A DNA stretch of 64,000 nucleotides. Source: Pontibacter sp. G13. GTDB lineage: Bacteria; Bacteroidota; Bacteroidia; J057. A model generated the notes under the pieces. It made no database searches. It was given only the letters and a program-made list of their open reading frames with translations, and was not told the origin of the DNA. The DNA lies in the NCBI RefSeq assembly GCF_031851795.1, contig NZ_CP134696.1, positions 5,084,001-5,148,000 of the forward strand. Direction: 5' to 3'. The translations under genes were made by a program, and so were the position numbers. Numbering within the stretch: position 1 is the stretch's first letter; each line of letters starts with the position of its first letter. This document shows, piece after piece, positions 33,573 through 45,687 of the stretch.

Positions 33573-33604
33573 ATAGACCTGATTTTTGCGATCAGGTCTA
33601 TTTC
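33573..33604 (+). terminator. Hairpin between rplL and rpoB (probable attenuator)
   Basis: An 11-bp perfect stem (33573-33583 with 33591-33601) is followed by TTCTCC only. Such weak terminators in the rplL-rpoB gap lower polymerase gene expression relative to ribosomal proteins in other bacteria. Confidence 0.6.
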
Positions 33605-33691
33605 TCCATATTTTGGAGTGTCATATCCAACCAACATTGCGTAAGTTCTTAGGGCTCTATTCTTTGAATCTCACCTTTAACTCATACAGGA

Positions 33692-36600
33692 TTGACTAGT
33701 ACAAGCGGATCCAACCGAATTTCCTTCTCCAGGATCAAGAAAGTGATCGACTACCCGGATTTCCTGGAAGTGCAACTTCGTTCTTTTAGAGAATTCCTCC
33801 AGGTAGACACGCCACCGGACAAGCGAAAGGAGGAGGGACTGTACAAGGTTTACAAGGAGAATTTCCCCATCACCGATGCGCGTGAAAACTTTGTACTGGA
33901 GTTTCTGGACTACTATATTGACCCACCCCGTTACTCTATTGAAGAGTGTAAAGGGCGTGGTCTTACCTATTCTGTAGCCCTTAAAGCCAAACTTTTCCTC
34001 TATTGTACCGACCCCGAAAACGAAGATTTCGAGCCGGTTACTCAAGAGGTATACCTCGGCAACATCCCCTACATGACCAATGATGGTACTTTTATCATCA
34101 ACGGAGCTGAGCGGGTTGTGGTGAGTCAGTTGCACAGATCACCTGGGGTATTCTTTGGTCAATCTTTCCATGCGAATGGTACACGTCTGTACTCCGCTAG
34201 GATTATCCCTTTCAAAGGTTCGTGGATTGAATTCTCTACGGATGTAAATAACGTGATGTATGCCTACATCGACCGGAAGAAGAAATTCCCGGTGACAACT
34301 TTGATGCGGGCAATTGGCTACAGCACGGATAAAGATATCTTGGAAATCTTCGGCCTTGCCGAGGAAATGAAAATCAATAAGTCCAACCTAAAACGGGCTG
34401 TCAACCGCAAGTTGGCCGCGCGGATTTTGCGTACATGGACGGAAGATTTCGTAGATGAGGACACGGGAGAAGTAGTTTCCATTACCCGTAACGAGGTTTT
34501 GTTTGAGCGGGATCACATCATTCAGCAAGAAGACACAGACCAAATTCTGGAATCTGGAGTAGAATCCATGATCTTGGTGTCTGATGCGGATAATGCTGGT
34601 GAGTATTCCATCATCTACAATACCCTTCAAAAAGATAATTCTAACTCTATGTCTGAGGCTGTAGATATGATCTACCGCCAACTTCGTAATGCAGAGCCGC
34701 CGGACGAAGAAACAGCACGTGGAGTAATCGATAAATTGTTCTTCTCAGACAAGCGTTATGACTTGGGTGAGGTCGGTCGTTACCGATTGAACAAGAAACT
34801 TCATGGCGAATATGATGAAACCAGCCAGGTCTTGACCAAGGAGGACATCATCAAAATCGTCGAATATCTCGTGGAGCTGCAAAATAGCAAGACCCACGTG
34901 GATGATATTGACCACTTGTCCAACCGTCGTGTAAGAACGGTGGGTGAACAGCTTTACGCTCAGTTCTCCGTAGGTCTTGCACGTATGGCTCGTACGATTC
35001 GCGAGCGGATGAATATCCGGGACAACGAGGTCTTTACTCCTGCGGATTTGATCAATGCAAGAACCCTTTCTTCTGTGATCAACTCCTTCTTCGGAACCAA
35101 CCAGTTGAGCCAATTCTTGGATCAAACTAACCCTCTTGCTGAATTGACCCACAAACGTCGGGTTTCTGCATTGGGTCCAGGTGGTCTTTCTCGTGAACGT
35201 GCGGGCTTTGAGGTTCGAGACGTTCACTATACCCACTATGGCCGTCTTTGTCCGATTGAGACTCCGGAAGGTCCGAACATTGGTTTGATTTCTTCTCTTT
35301 GTACTTATGCGAAAATCAACGAGATGGGCTTTATTGAAACCCCATATCGTCAAGTTCGCGAAGGTGTGGTTGATCCGCATGCTCAATACCTGAGTGCAGA
35401 GGAAGAGGATAATTCCATCATTGCGCAGTCCAATGCGCCTTTGACGGATGGGAATACATTCCAGAATCCCAAGGTAAAGGCAAGACGACAAGGCGATTTC
35501 CCAGTTGTCGGTCCTGAAGCTGTTGCTTATATGGACGTTGCTCCAAACCAAATTGTATCTGTTGCTGCATCATTGATTCCTTTCTTGGAAAATGATGATG
35601 CCAACCGTGCATTGATGGGATCTAACATGCAACGGCAGGCCGTACCACTTTTGAAGCCTCAAGCTCCAATCGTCGGTACCGGTATTGAAGGAAAAGTAGC
35701 GATTGATTCCCGTTCGATGATGACTGCGGAGGGAGATGGTGTAGTTGAGTATGTAGATGGTTCGAAAGTGATCATCCGCTACGACCGTTCACCAACCCAA
35801 GACATTATCAATTTCGATACGGCTGATACAACCTACGAAGTCCCTAAATTCATCCGTACCAACCAAAATACCTGTGTCAACCTTCGCCCTGTGGTGAAAG
35901 TAGGAGAACGGGTATCCTATGGAACTGTCATTGCTGACGGTTACTCTACGGAGGATGGCGAATTGGCACTCGGAAAAAACCTGCTTGTAGCATTTATGCC
36001 TTGGCAAGGTTATAACTTTGAGGATGCCATCGTAATCTCCGAAAGAGTTGTGATGGAGGATGTCTTCACTTCTCTACATATTGAAGAATTCGAACTTCAG
36101 GTTCGAGATACAAAGCGTGGAGAGGAAGAGCTGACTCGTGAAATTCCAAACGTATCTGAGGATGCTATCAAGCACTTGGATGACAATGGACTGATCCGTG
36201 TCGGTGCCGAAGTAAATCCTGGTGATATCTTGATTGGTAAGATTACACCAAAAGGAGAATCAGATCCGACGCCTGAAGAAAAGCTGCTTCGTGCAATTTT
36301 TGGTGATAAGGCTGGGGATGTGAAGGATGCTTCCTTGAGAGTTCCGCCTTCTATTGCAGGGGTGGTAATCGACAAAATGCTTTTCTCCAAAGAAAAGCGT
36401 GAAGGAAAGTCCAAAGCGCGCGACAAGAAATTGCTCGCTACACTTGAAGAAAAATACGAAGCCAACCTTCAGGGACTTCACGGAACGATGGTTTCCAAAC
36501 TCTTGGCATTGCTGGCGGATTACAAATCCAAAGGTGTCAAGAATAAGTTCAATGAGGAGGTTATTCCTGCAGGACGTAAGTTCACGGAGAAGACGCTTGC

Positions 36601-37495
36601 TGCACTTTCATTCCTCGATATCATCCCTAGTGGATGGACCGATGATGAGGAAATGAACCGCAACGTTGAGATTATCTTCCGTAACTACAAGCGTAAACAT
36701 GACCTGATTGAAGGTCGCTTCCGTCGTGAGGAATATCAGATTCGTGTAGGAGACGAACTTCCTTCTGGAATCTTGAAGTTGGCCAAGGTATACGTTGCCA
36801 AGAAGCGTAAGCTGAAGGTAGGGGATAAAATGGCAGGTCGTCACGGTAACAAGGGGGTTGTTTCCCGCATTGTGCCAGTCGAGGATATGCCATTCCTTGA
36901 TGACGGAACGCCAGTTGATATCGTTTTGAACCCACTTGGGGTACCTTCCCGGATGAACTTGGGACAGGTATACGAAACCATTTTGGGTTGGGCCGGAAAA
37001 AGATTGGGAGTCAAGTTTGCGACGCCGATCTTCGATGGTGCAACAGTAAGCGATGTAAACGAGCAGTTGAAGAAAGCCAAGTTGCCAGAGTACGGTGTTA
37101 CACGCCTGATCAATGGTCAATCCGGAGAACATTTCAGCGAGGAAACCACAGTTGGGGTTATCTATATGCTGAAACTGATCCACTTGGTTGACGACAAAAT
37201 GCACGCCCGTTCAATCGGACCATACTCCTTGATTACCCAGCAGCCGCTTGGTGGTAAGGCACAGTTTGGTGGACAGCGTTTTGGTGAGATGGAGGTATGG
37301 GCGCTTGAGGCGTTCGGAGCTGCCAACATTCTTCGCGAGATGCTGACTGTCAAGTCTGATGATGTGGTTGGACGTGCCAAGGTTTATGAAGCGATTGTCA
37401 AAGGTGACGTCGTTCCTACTCCTGGTGTGCCTGAGTCCTTCAACGTATTGATTCATGAGCTTCGTGGCCTCGCACTTGAGGTAACCCTAGAATAA
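33692..37495 (+). CDS. rpoB: RNA polymerase beta subunit
   Basis: The 1267-aa beta subunit starts at TTG 33692. No ATG or GTG lies between it and the upstream in-frame stop (33665-33667), and the encoded N terminus ([20 protein letters not shown]) fits the family. The rifampicin pocket (residues ~467-500) is wild type, with [20 protein letters not shown] and [25 protein letters not shown], the catalytic-region segment [10 protein letters not shown] and the C-terminal [20 protein letters not shown]-like end (here [20 protein letters not shown]) are intact. It follows rplL and precedes rpoC by 83 nt. Confidence 0.98.
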   Translation: MTSTSGSNRISFSRIKKVIDYPDFLEVQLRSFREFLQVDTPPDKRKEEGLYKVYKENFPITDARENFVLEFLDYYIDPPRYSIEECKGRGLTYSVALKAKLFLYCTDPENEDFEPVTQEVYLGNIPYMTNDGTFIINGAERVVVSQLHRSPGVFFGQSFHANGTRLYSARIIPFKGSWIEFSTDVNNVMYAYIDRKKKFPVTTLMRAIGYSTDKDILEIFGLAEEMKINKSNLKRAVNRKLAARILRTWTEDFVDEDTGEVVSITRNEVLFERDHIIQQEDTDQILESGVESMILVSDADNAGEYSIIYNTLQKDNSNSMSEAVDMIYRQLRNAEPPDEETARGVIDKLFFSDKRYDLGEVGRYRLNKKLHGEYDETSQVLTKEDIIKIVEYLVELQNSKTHVDDIDHLSNRRVRTVGEQLYAQFSVGLARMARTIRERMNIRDNEVFTPADLINARTLSSVINSFFGTNQLSQFLDQTNPLAELTHKRRVSALGPGGLSRERAGFEVRDVHYTHYGRLCPIETPEGPNIGLISSLCTYAKINEMGFIETPYRQVREGVVDPHAQYLSAEEEDNSIIAQSNAPLTDGNTFQNPKVKARRQGDFPVVGPEAVAYMDVAPNQIVSVAASLIPFLENDDANRALMGSNMQRQAVPLLKPQAPIVGTGIEGKVAIDSRSMMTAEGDGVVEYVDGSKVIIRYDRSPTQDIINFDTADTTYEVPKFIRTNQNTCVNLRPVVKVGERVSYGTVIADGYSTEDGELALGKNLLVAFMPWQGYNFEDAIVISERVVMEDVFTSLHIEEFELQVRDTKRGEEELTREIPNVSEDAIKHLDDNGLIRVGAEVNPGDILIGKITPKGESDPTPEEKLLRAIFGDKAGDVKDASLRVPPSIAGVVIDKMLFSKEKREGKSKARDKKLLATLEEKYEANLQGLHGTMVSKLLALLADYKSKGVKNKFNEEVIPAGRKFTEKTLAALSFLDIIPSGWTDDEEMNRNVEIIFRNYKRKHDLIEGRFRREEYQIRVGDELPSGILKLAKVYVAKKRKLKVGDKMAGRHGNKGVVSRIVPVEDMPFLDDGTPVDIVLNPLGVPSRMNLGQVYETILGWAGKRLGVKFATPIFDGATVSDVNEQLKKAKLPEYGVTRLINGQSGEHFSEETTVGVIYMLKLIHLVDDKMHARSIGPYSLITQQPLGGKAQFGGQRFGEMEVWALEAFGAANILREMLTVKSDDVVGRAKVYEAIVKGDVVPTPGVPESFNVLIHELRGLALEVTLE

Positions 37496-37500
37496 TCCAT

Positions 37501-37532
37501 CATCCCCTTTCCGTTTGATCGGAGAGGGGATG
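37501..37532 (+). promoter_or_regulatory. Hairpin in the rpoB-rpoC gap
   Basis: A 13-bp stem (37501-37513 with 37520-37532, one G-U pair) has a 6-nt loop. The T-run comes 7 nt after the stem, too far for an efficient terminator. RNase processing or mRNA stabilisation is more likely. Confidence 0.5.
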
Positions 37533-37567
37533 AACGCCTTTTTGCTGAAATTCGGGCATCTAATATC

Positions 37568-37573
37568 GGAGGT
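37568..37573 (+). promoter_or_regulatory. Strong Shine-Dalgarno site of rpoC
   Basis: GGAGGT lies 5-6 nt ahead of the ATG at 37579. This is unusual in a window where most genes have no such site. Confidence 0.7.
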
Positions 37574-37578
37574 AAAAT

Positions 37579-40500
37579 ATGCCTATTGCCAAAAACACCA
37601 AGATCAACAGTGATTTCAAACGAATCACCGTGAGCCTTGCTTCTCCTGAGGCAATCCTGAACCGGTCAAACGGGGAGGTGTTGAAACCTGAGACTATCAA
37701 CTACCGAACCTACAAACCAGAAAAAGATGGGCTCTTTTGTGAGCGTATCTTTGGACCTGTTAAGGATTACGAATGCCATTGCGGGAAATACAAGCGGATT
37801 CGGTACAAGGGAATCATCTGTGACCGTTGTGGCGTTGAAGTCACGGAAAAGAAGGTTCGTAGGGAAAGAATGGGGCATATCCAACTGGTTGTTCCAGTTG
37901 CCCACATTTGGTATTTCCGTACTCTTCCTTCAAAAATTGGTTACCTGCTTGGCCTTACCACCAAAAAGCTGGACCAAATCATCTACTACGAACGATATGT
38001 AGTGATCCAGCCGGGGATTATGGATAAGGAGGGAATCCAGAAAATGGACTTCCTGACTGAGGAGGAATATCTCAACATCTTGGAGACACTCCCCAAGGAG
38101 AACCAGATGTTGCCTAACGAAGATCCCAATAAATTTACCGCGAAGATGGGAGCAGATGCTCTTGAAGATCTTCTGCGCGGTATTGATTTGGACTCTTTGT
38201 CCTACAATCTTCGCCAAAGCGCTGCTACCGAGACATCTCAACAGCGTAAAAACGATGCATTGAAGCGCCTGAAGGTCGTTGAGGCTTTCCGGTCTGCGAA
38301 TAGAAGAATTGAAAACCGTCCCGAGTGGATGGTTGTCCGGATTGTACCCGTAATTCCACCTGAATTGCGCCCATTGGTGCCTTTGGAAGGTGGACGCTTC
38401 GCTACATCCGATTTGAACGATCTTTACCGTCGAGTTATCATCCGTAACAATCGTCTTAAGCGATTGATCGAGATCAAGGCACCAGAGGTGATCTTGAGAA
38501 ACGAAAAGCGGATGTTGCAAGAGGCTGTTGACTCCTTGTTTGACAACACTCGTAAGGTGAACGCGGTTCGTTCTGATTCAAATAGAGCCTTGAAGTCTTT
38601 GAGTGATATGCTCAAAGGTAAGCAAGGTCGTTTCCGGCAAAACTTGTTGGGTAAGCGGGTTGACTACTCAGGCCGTTCTGTAATCGTTGTAGGACCTCGT
38701 TTGAGACTCTACGAATGCGGTTTGCCCAAGAGTATGGCAGCTGAGCTTTTCAAGCCTTTTGTCATCCGGAAACTGATTGAGCGCGGTATTGTCAAGACCG
38801 TTAAGTCTGCCAAGAAATTGGTGGATAGACGTGATCCAGTGATCTGGGATATCCTTGAGAATGTACTCAAAGGTCACCCGGTCATGCTTAACCGTGCTCC
38901 AACCCTTCACCGTTTGGGTATTCAGGCCTTTATGCCAAAACTGGTTGAAGGTAAAGCTATTCGCTTGCACCCATTGGTTTGTACGGGTTTCAACGCCGAC
39001 TTTGACGGTGACCAGATGGCGGTTCACGTTCCTTTGAGTAACGAAGCCTGTCTGGAAGCTATCGCATTGATGTTGGCGAGCCACAACATTCTTCACCCTG
39101 CCAACGGTGCTCCTATTACCCTTCCAACTCAGGATATGGTATTGGGGGTATACTACTTGACAAAAGGTCGTCCCGGTCAAAAGGGAGAAGGCTTGATGTT
39201 TGGTAGTGTTGAGGAAGTTGAAATTGCCTACAATGAAGGGGTAGTTGCCAAGCATGCTATCATCAAGGTACGCCACTTCAAATTCGACCCAGTAACTGGT
39301 AACAAGATCCTGGACGAAGAAGGTAATCCAATCAAGGAAGTAATCGAGACCACTGTAGGACGTGTCTTGTTTAACAAGATTGTTCCTGAAGGCGCTGGAT
39401 ATGTCAATATCCTGCTTTCCAAGAAGACCATGAGAAAGGTTATCATGGAGATCTTCTTGAAGGTTGGTTTGGTTGACACTGTAAACTTCCTCGATGACTT
39501 GAAAACCCTTGGTTTCCGTGAGGCATTCGAAGGTGGTCTTTCCTTCTCTTTGGGTGAGGTAATTATCCCTAAGGAAAAAGAGGAATTGATCGTTGTTGCC
39601 AATGGCAAAATTGAAGAGGTATCCATGAACTACAACATGGGTCTCATCACGGAAAACGAACGCTATAACCAGGTAATCGATATCTGGACCCATACCAACT
39701 CACAGTTGACCGAAACCTTGATGTCCCAGCTTGCCAAGGACAAAGATGGTTTCAACAACATCTACATGATGTTCCACTCTGGAGCTCGTGGTTCCAAAGA
39801 GCAGATTCGTCAGCTCGGTGGTATGCGGGGATTGATGGCCAAGCCTCAGAAAACCTTGAAAGGTTCTGCTGGTGAGATTATCGAGAACCCGATCCTTGCG
39901 AACTTCAAAGAGGGACTTTCTGTATTGGAGTACTTCATCTCCACACACGGTGCACGTAAAGGTCTTGCGGATACGGCTTTGAAAACAGCTGATGCAGGTT
40001 ACCTGACTCGTCGTCTGGTAGATGTTGCCCAAGATGTGATCATTTCTGAGGATGATTGTGGTACACTTCGCGGTATTACGGTCTCTGCTTTGAAAGAGAA
40101 TGAGGACATCATCCAACCATTGGGTGAGCGTATCTTGGGACGTGCTTCTCTCAACGAGGTTGTACACCCGATCACAGGAGAAATCATGGTAGAAGCTGGT
40201 GGAGAGATTACTGAGGCAATTGCCAAGGAAATTGAAAACTCCCCAGTGGAAGAGGTGGAAATTCGCTCGGTACTTACTTGTGAGTCCAAGCAAGGAGTTT
40301 GCTCCAAATGCTACGGTCGTAACTTGGCTACTGGCTTTATGGTAGGCGAAGGTGAAGCCGTGGGGGTTGTTGCAGCCCAGTCCATTGGTGAACCTGGTAC
40401 TCAGCTTACACTCCGTACCTTCCACGTTGGTGGTATTGCCCAGCGTATGGCAAACGCCTCTCAGTTGGTCGCGAAATTCAACGGTAAAGTCGAACTCGAA

Positions 40501-41889
40501 AATGTTCGTTTCGTTGAGCGTGAAGAAGGAGATGAGACTGTAAAAGTAGTTGTGAGCCGGACCGGTAAATTGAAGATCGTAGATGAGGAATCCCGCATCT
40601 TGTTCTCCAACAAAGTTCCTTACGGTTCACACCTGTATACTGTCGATGGCGCTAATGTTGAAAAAGGAACCCTGTTGTGTAACTGGGACCCATACAACTC
40701 CGTGATCATCTCCGAGTTTGAAGGACAGGTATTGTTCCAAGATGTATCTGAGGGACTTACCTATCTGGAAGACATTGACGACCAAACTGGTCACAAAGAG
40801 AAAGTCATCATTGACTCTCGAGATAAATCCATCAACCCATCTATCACGGTACTGGACAAAGATGGAAATGAACTGAGATCCTATAACTTGCCTGTTGGCT
40901 CCCACTTGGTTGTGAGTAATGAGGATAAGTTGACTGCTGGTCAGATCATGGTGAAAATTCCTCGTTCAGGTGGTGGTACTGCGGATATTACAGGTGGTCT
41001 TCCACGTGTAACCGAGCTCTTCGAAGCAAGGAACCCATCCAACCCTGCAGTTGTATCTGCGATTGAAGGGGTTGTTCGTTTGGGAGGTATCAAGCGTGGT
41101 AACCGAGAAGTATTCATTACTTCACCTGATGGATCTGATGAGCGCCGTTACTTGGTTTCCTTGAACAAACACATTCTTGTGCATGATGGAGACTATGTAA
41201 TGTCAGGGGAGATGCTATCGGATGGAGCTATTGCCCCAAAAGACATCCTCTCTATCAAAGGACCAAGCGCAGTTCAGTCCTACATCGTGAATGAGATTCA
41301 GGAAGTATACCGGATGCAGGGTGTACCGATCAACGATAAGCATATCGAGGTGATCGTACGTCAGATGATGCAGAAGGTAGAAATCATCGATGCAGGTGAT
41401 ACTATTTTCTTGGAGAAAGAGGTCGTAAATAAGATCGATTTCCAAGAAGAGAATGACTGGATCTTTGACAAGATGGTCGTTGTAGAACAAGGTGGTTCCG
41501 AGAAGCTCAAGCCTGGACAAATTGTCTCCAAGCGTAAATTGCGGGATGAAAACTCCAACCTACGTCGTAATGACAAAGAGTTGGTAGAAGCTCGTGATGC
41601 ACGTCCAGCAGTTTGTTCTCCGGTCTTGATGGGTATTACCCGTGCATCTTTGGGTACGAAGTCCTGGCTGTCAGCGGCATCGTTCCAGGAAACTACCAAA
41701 GTTTTGAGCGAAGCTTCTATCACTGCCAAGGTCGACAACTTGGTAGGATTGAAAGAAAACGTAATCGTAGGGCACTTGATCCCTGCCGGTACAGGTCTTC
41801 GGAAATACCAAGACATCATTGTCGGAAGTATGGAAGAATACAAGGACCGCGCAGAGAAAAAATCTGGTGCGCATACCTATGCAGAATAA
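37579..41889 (+). CDS. rpoC: RNA polymerase beta' subunit
   Basis: The 1436-aa beta' subunit holds the catalytic [14 protein letters not shown] motif with Asp474, Asp476 and Asp478. The N-terminal zinc site is Cys66, Cys68, Cys81 and Cys84 ([12 protein letters not shown]). The second zinc site is [16 protein letters not shown], near residue 900, with its first Cys in VLTC. The bridge-helix and trigger-loop region ([16 protein letters not shown]) is present. The strong Shine-Dalgarno site and the hairpin upstream suggest extra translational control relative to rpoB. It ends the operon at a strong terminator. Confidence 0.99.
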   Translation: MPIAKNTKINSDFKRITVSLASPEAILNRSNGEVLKPETINYRTYKPEKDGLFCERIFGPVKDYECHCGKYKRIRYKGIICDRCGVEVTEKKVRRERMGHIQLVVPVAHIWYFRTLPSKIGYLLGLTTKKLDQIIYYERYVVIQPGIMDKEGIQKMDFLTEEEYLNILETLPKENQMLPNEDPNKFTAKMGADALEDLLRGIDLDSLSYNLRQSAATETSQQRKNDALKRLKVVEAFRSANRRIENRPEWMVVRIVPVIPPELRPLVPLEGGRFATSDLNDLYRRVIIRNNRLKRLIEIKAPEVILRNEKRMLQEAVDSLFDNTRKVNAVRSDSNRALKSLSDMLKGKQGRFRQNLLGKRVDYSGRSVIVVGPRLRLYECGLPKSMAAELFKPFVIRKLIERGIVKTVKSAKKLVDRRDPVIWDILENVLKGHPVMLNRAPTLHRLGIQAFMPKLVEGKAIRLHPLVCTGFNADFDGDQMAVHVPLSNEACLEAIALMLASHNILHPANGAPITLPTQDMVLGVYYLTKGRPGQKGEGLMFGSVEEVEIAYNEGVVAKHAIIKVRHFKFDPVTGNKILDEEGNPIKEVIETTVGRVLFNKIVPEGAGYVNILLSKKTMRKVIMEIFLKVGLVDTVNFLDDLKTLGFREAFEGGLSFSLGEVIIPKEKEELIVVANGKIEEVSMNYNMGLITENERYNQVIDIWTHTNSQLTETLMSQLAKDKDGFNNIYMMFHSGARGSKEQIRQLGGMRGLMAKPQKTLKGSAGEIIENPILANFKEGLSVLEYFISTHGARKGLADTALKTADAGYLTRRLVDVAQDVIISEDDCGTLRGITVSALKENEDIIQPLGERILGRASLNEVVHPITGEIMVEAGGEITEAIAKEIENSPVEEVEIRSVLTCESKQGVCSKCYGRNLATGFMVGEGEAVGVVAAQSIGEPGTQLTLRTFHVGGIAQRMANASQLVAKFNGKVELENVRFVEREEGDETVKVVVSRTGKLKIVDEESRILFSNKVPYGSHLYTVDGANVEKGTLLCNWDPYNSVIISEFEGQVLFQDVSEGLTYLEDIDDQTGHKEKVIIDSRDKSINPSITVLDKDGNELRSYNLPVGSHLVVSNEDKLTAGQIMVKIPRSGGGTADITGGLPRVTELFEARNPSNPAVVSAIEGVVRLGGIKRGNREVFITSPDGSDERRYLVSLNKHILVHDGDYVMSGEMLSDGAIAPKDILSIKGPSAVQSYIVNEIQEVYRMQGVPINDKHIEVIVRQMMQKVEIIDAGDTIFLEKEVVNKIDFQEENDWIFDKMVVVEQGGSEKLKPGQIVSKRKLRDENSNLRRNDKELVEARDARPAVCSPVLMGITRASLGTKSWLSAASFQETTKVLSEASITAKVDNLVGLKENVIVGHLIPAGTGLRKYQDIIVGSMEEYKDRAEKKSGAHTYAE

Positions 41890-41910
41890 CCCGCGAAAGA
41901 TCGGGATGGG

Positions 41911-41939
41911 AAAAGGGGCGTTTGCCCCTTTTCCTTTTT
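41911..41939 (+). terminator. Terminator of the rplKAJL-rpoBC operon
   Basis: AAAAGGGGC (41911-41919) pairs with GCCCCTTTT (41924-41932) around a GTTT loop, followed by CCTTTTT. Confidence 0.93.
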
Positions 41940-42000
41940 ATATTTTGTCCAAATTGATCCTGCTCCGGTAGGAATTGACTCTCTCACAACTAGCAACCAC

Positions 42001-42516
42001 ATGGCGGTCAATAAGGTACGAATCCTCGATTCACAAGGGATTCGGGCTAGGCTCAAACGAATGGCTTTCGAAATCTACGAAGCCAACTACCTCGAAAAAG
42101 AATTGGTCGTGGTGGGAATCGATGAACGCGGTGGCTACCTAGCTGAGCAATTAGTCGAAGCCCTCAGGGAAATCTCCCCGCTTGAAGTTCACTATGCCCC
42201 TGTTCAGATGGATAGAGGTACTGAAGATTCAGACATTGGAATTGAACTGGAATTCGACTTCGAAGAATTCGCAGGGAAACCAATCGTTGTGGTAGATGAT
42301 GTGCTGTATACTGGTACCACCTTGCTCAATGTTGTAGCCATTCTCTTACAGGCTGGACCGAGTACGATTCAAACTGCGGTATTGATTGATCGAGGTCATA
42401 GAAAATTTCCAGTATCTTCAGACTTCGTGGGAATTGAATTGGCTACCACCATTCAACAACACGTATCAGTCGTCATTGCTCCCGAGGAAAATCATTTCGA
42501 GGCATTCCTCAGTTAA
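42001..42516 (+). CDS. pyrR: Phosphoribosyltransferase, PyrR-like
   Basis: The 171-aa type I phosphoribosyltransferase has the PRPP-binding loop IVVVDDVLYTGTTL (residues 95-108) and the PyrR-type segment LIDRGHRKFPVSSDFVG, in which PyrR has DRGHRELPIR. PyrR is a uracil phosphoribosyltransferase and, in Firmicutes, an mRNA-binding attenuator of pyrimidine genes. No pyr gene or anti-terminator structure is next to it here. In Bacteroidota it may act only as an enzyme or regulate in trans. It stands alone between the rpoC terminator and glyA. Confidence 0.82.
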   Translation: MAVNKVRILDSQGIRARLKRMAFEIYEANYLEKELVVVGIDERGGYLAEQLVEALREISPLEVHYAPVQMDRGTEDSDIGIELEFDFEEFAGKPIVVVDDVLYTGTTLLNVVAILLQAGPSTIQTAVLIDRGHRKFPVSSDFVGIELATTIQQHVSVVIAPEENHFEAFLS

Positions 42517-42684
42517 TGTTTCGAAAGCACGTCCCAGCCCCCCTTCGAAATTTTGCTCTCAGGCTATCTTCAACGCATGTATTTGATTGAAAACAGCCTG
42601 AAGGCTGCGAATTCCTATGTGGGATTTCCAGAGATTTCCTAACTTTCAGGTTCTCTGATTTCATTATCAAACCATTCGACCAAC

Positions 42685-43998
42685 ATGTCAGAACAACTTG
42701 GATACTCCACAGATACCCTGCAAGGACAGGATTCTATGTTCCAAATCATTCAAAAGGAAGCCAAACGCCAACACGAAGGCATCGAATTGATCGCTTCTGA
42801 AAACTTCGTTTCCAACGAAGTAATGATGGCCGCAGGAAGCTGTCTGACAAATAAATATGCTGAAGGCCTGCCAGGTAAACGCTACTACGGTGGTTGCCAG
42901 CACGTGGACGAGGCCGAGAATTTGACTCGTGATCGTGCCAAGGAGTTGTTTGGCGCTGATTGGGTAAATGTTCAGCCTCACTCTGGTGCACAGGCGAACG
43001 CGGCTGTGATGCTTGCTCTCCTCAACGCAGGAGATACCATTCTTGGATTTGACCTTTCTCATGGTGGGCACCTCACACATGGCTCTCCTGTCAATTTCTC
43101 CGGAAAGCTATACCGTCCGACTTTCTATGGAGTTTCTCAGGAAACTGGATTGGTCGATATGGACATGGTCCGTGATGTTGCTCGTAAAGAGAAACCAAAA
43201 CTGATCATTGCGGGTGCTTCCAGCTATTCTCGTGACTGGGATTATGCAGGTTTCCGTGAAATTGCTGATGAGGTAGGCGCTATTTTGCTTTGCGATATGT
43301 CTCACCCTGCAGGATTGATCGCTAAAGGCCTCCTAAAAAACCCATTGGAATATTGCGATGTAGTCACCACAACTACTCACAAAACTCTTCGTGGAACTCG
43401 TGGCGGTATGATCTTGGTCGGTAAGAATGGTCCAAACCCATTGGGAATCAAGACCAAGAAAGGCACCGTTCGTTCTATTGGAGGAATTCTTGATAGTGCG
43501 GTATTCCCAGGAACTCAGGGAGGTCCATTGATGCACATCATCGCCGCAAAGGGAATCGCTTTTGGGGAAGCGCTCAGACCTGAGTTTGAAACCTACACCA
43601 AGCAGGTAGTAGCCAACGCTCACGCACTCGCCGAAGCTATGGTTGGTCGCGGTTATAAAGTCATCTCCGGAGGTACTGACAACCATTTGTTGTTGATCGA
43701 CTTGCGGACCAAAGACGAAAACCTGAGTGGTAAATTGGCTGAACAATCTTTGGTGAAAGCTGATATTACCATTAACAAAAACATGGTTCCTTTTGACTCG
43801 AGAAGCCCAATGGTCACTTCTGGTATCCGTCTCGGAACTCCAGCATTGACGACTCGTGGTCTCAAGGAAGCCGACATGGCTACTGTAGCAGCCCTGATTG
43901 ATCGCGTTCTCGAAAACCCTGAGGATGAAGGAACGCTCTCAGCTGTCAAACAGGATGTGAATGATTTTATGAAGGTATTCCCCATGTTCCAGTGGTAA
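42685..43998 (+). CDS. glyA: Serine hydroxymethyltransferase
   Basis: GlyA converts serine and tetrahydrofolate to glycine and 5,10-methylene-THF, the main one-carbon source. The 437-aa protein has the PLP lysine K233 in [29 protein letters not shown] near the N terminus, [16 protein letters not shown] and GVPFDS-type segment [20 protein letters not shown]. The N terminus carries ~15 extra residues compared with E. coli. The gene has its own terminator and no close operon partner. Confidence 0.98.
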   Translation: MSEQLGYSTDTLQGQDSMFQIIQKEAKRQHEGIELIASENFVSNEVMMAAGSCLTNKYAEGLPGKRYYGGCQHVDEAENLTRDRAKELFGADWVNVQPHSGAQANAAVMLALLNAGDTILGFDLSHGGHLTHGSPVNFSGKLYRPTFYGVSQETGLVDMDMVRDVARKEKPKLIIAGASSYSRDWDYAGFREIADEVGAILLCDMSHPAGLIAKGLLKNPLEYCDVVTTTTHKTLRGTRGGMILVGKNGPNPLGIKTKKGTVRSIGGILDSAVFPGTQGGPLMHIIAAKGIAFGEALRPEFETYTKQVVANAHALAEAMVGRGYKVISGGTDNHLLLIDLRTKDENLSGKLAEQSLVKADITINKNMVPFDSRSPMVTSGIRLGTPALTTRGLKEADMATVAALIDRVLENPEDEGTLSAVKQDVNDFMKVFPMFQW

Positions 43999-44056
43999 AT
44001 GACGAGATGGTCTATTGCGTCTGACGCTTGAAGACCCACACATATCATACAAGTAT

Positions 44057-44095
44057 AGGGAAAGGAGATTCATTGCGATCTTCTTTCCCTTTTTT
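44057..44095 (+). terminator. Terminator of glyA
   Basis: A 13-bp stem (44057-44069 with 44078-44090, one G-U pair) is followed by TTTTTT. Confidence 0.9.
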
Positions 44096-44159
44096 CTTCG
44101 ATACGCCCAAATTCGTTAGTTTGGGTTTTTCTTATTTTTCACCCTATCTGACCGTTGGA

Positions 44160-45638
44160 ATGATCCTTAGATTTCTACTTTTCTGGAGCATAACCTGCTG
44201 TGTAACTTTCTCCCTAGAAGCTCAAGTCATCAAGTCCGAAGAGCGATTTCCTGTCAAAGGCTACAGCGTTTTTGAAAATGGCTATCCGATTCAGGTTGTC
44301 CCAGGACCCCCCGACCAGTTTTGTTTCCTGGAGTTTTGGAACTCCGGTGCCCAAGGCCGAACTAGAGAAGGACATTACATTCAGTGCTATGGGACTCGGA
44401 ATTATGTGGAATTCTGGTATCAACCAGCCCAACACAGAGGCTTTCATGACTTCGAAGTGAAAGGACTGGAAAAGGTAGGAAACAACTTTTGGGTGTTTGG
44501 ATACAAGGTCCCTGAAGATGGAAAGCACTTGCAGACTTTCGCTCGAATCTTTGACCCGGAGGGGAATCCCGCGCATGAAGACCCGATCTCCATCTCCAAT
44601 GATGAACGGAAACGGAGTAACAGCTTTGAAGATCGATGGATTGTCGCCCCCAAGGGCAAGTTTGTGGGTTGGATGGGAGAAAGCGGTCGCAAGACTTATC
44701 TGAGCTTGATTCATGGAAATGGAACCCCACTCTGGGACACAGTCATGACGTTGCCACATATCGAGGAGGATTACCGATTGAAAAGGGCATTGCTGAAGGA
44801 AAATGGAACTTGGGTGTTCTTGATGCTTCCCAAAAATCCCCTGCCGGGCAAGCCTGCACTGATCACATCTTACAACGGATTTAAGGAATCGTGGTCCGAG
44901 CTTTGGGTCAATGCCCACCCAACCGGTGAAATTCATTCAGCGGATATGCTTTTCACTAGTGAGGGGGAATTGATTATCTCTGGACTACTAACGAATACCG
45001 GAGAATCGAGTCTGATGAATGGGGAGAACCTTTCCGGAAGCAGAAGAATGAAATCTCTCTCTGGGATGTTTTTCCACCGATATACCACCAATCCACGAGA
45101 CGATATGGCTTGGGTGGATGGGGTTCAGGAATTGACCCCGGTTCCCGCAAGGTGGATTCATACCTATGGTAAAGAGGAGCGAATCCCCAACTTCTCGGAG
45201 ATGCAACTGATTGCTGATAGGAATCATGTGGTGATGCTATTGGAGGAGCGGTTCAAAAATCGGAAAAGGCAGTGCGCCTATGACATCGGAGCTGTTTGTT
45301 TTCAGATAGAAAGTGGAAAATCTCTGTGGGGGAGAAGAATCAAAAAGCGCCAAAGAACCTCCTCCTCTCCCGCATATCTTTCCTTTGTGCCGGGAATTTC
45401 AGGCAAGAAACTACGATTGGTGTACCTTTCGGAAATCAATACGCGTGGCAACCTCGTATGTACGTCCATTGAGTTGGATTCAGGGAAGCGGAAGGACAAG
45501 GCCATGGCCTCCAATGATCGTGCAGATTATCAGTTTTTTCCTGATCAATCTGGTATGGTCAGTACCCAAAATATGGTCCTGATCGGTAGGGGAGGCCCCT
45601 TGCAAAATGACTTCAAACTCATGACCGTTTCATTCTGA
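44160..45638 (+). CDS. Hypothetical secreted protein, 492 aa
   Basis: ATG 44160 opens a signal peptide (MILRFLLFWSITCCVTFSLEAQ), so the product is exported. The upstream in-frame ATG at 44028 runs through the glyA terminator and is rejected. The mature protein is beta-rich, with repeated blocks of Trp/Phe-rich strands separated by charged loops (NFWVFGYKVPEDGK, FVGWMGESGRKTYLSLIHG, HVVMLLEERFKNRKRQCAYD). This suggests a beta-propeller-like fold, though no family is recognised. No lipobox or T9SS tail was seen, so it is probably periplasmic. It ends 49 nt before tatC on the same strand, so co-transcription is possible. Confidence 0.7.
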   Translation: MILRFLLFWSITCCVTFSLEAQVIKSEERFPVKGYSVFENGYPIQVVPGPPDQFCFLEFWNSGAQGRTREGHYIQCYGTRNYVEFWYQPAQHRGFHDFEVKGLEKVGNNFWVFGYKVPEDGKHLQTFARIFDPEGNPAHEDPISISNDERKRSNSFEDRWIVAPKGKFVGWMGESGRKTYLSLIHGNGTPLWDTVMTLPHIEEDYRLKRALLKENGTWVFLMLPKNPLPGKPALITSYNGFKESWSELWVNAHPTGEIHSADMLFTSEGELIISGLLTNTGESSLMNGENLSGSRRMKSLSGMFFHRYTTNPRDDMAWVDGVQELTPVPARWIHTYGKEERIPNFSEMQLIADRNHVVMLLEERFKNRKRQCAYDIGAVCFQIESGKSLWGRRIKKRQRTSSSPAYLSFVPGISGKKLRLVYLSEINTRGNLVCTSIELDSGKRKDKAMASNDRADYQFFPDQSGMVSTQNMVLIGRGGPLQNDFKLMTVSF

Positions 45639-45687
45639 TCAGGGAAAGCATTATCTTTCGGATCACAACATTCAAGCAACAGACGAA

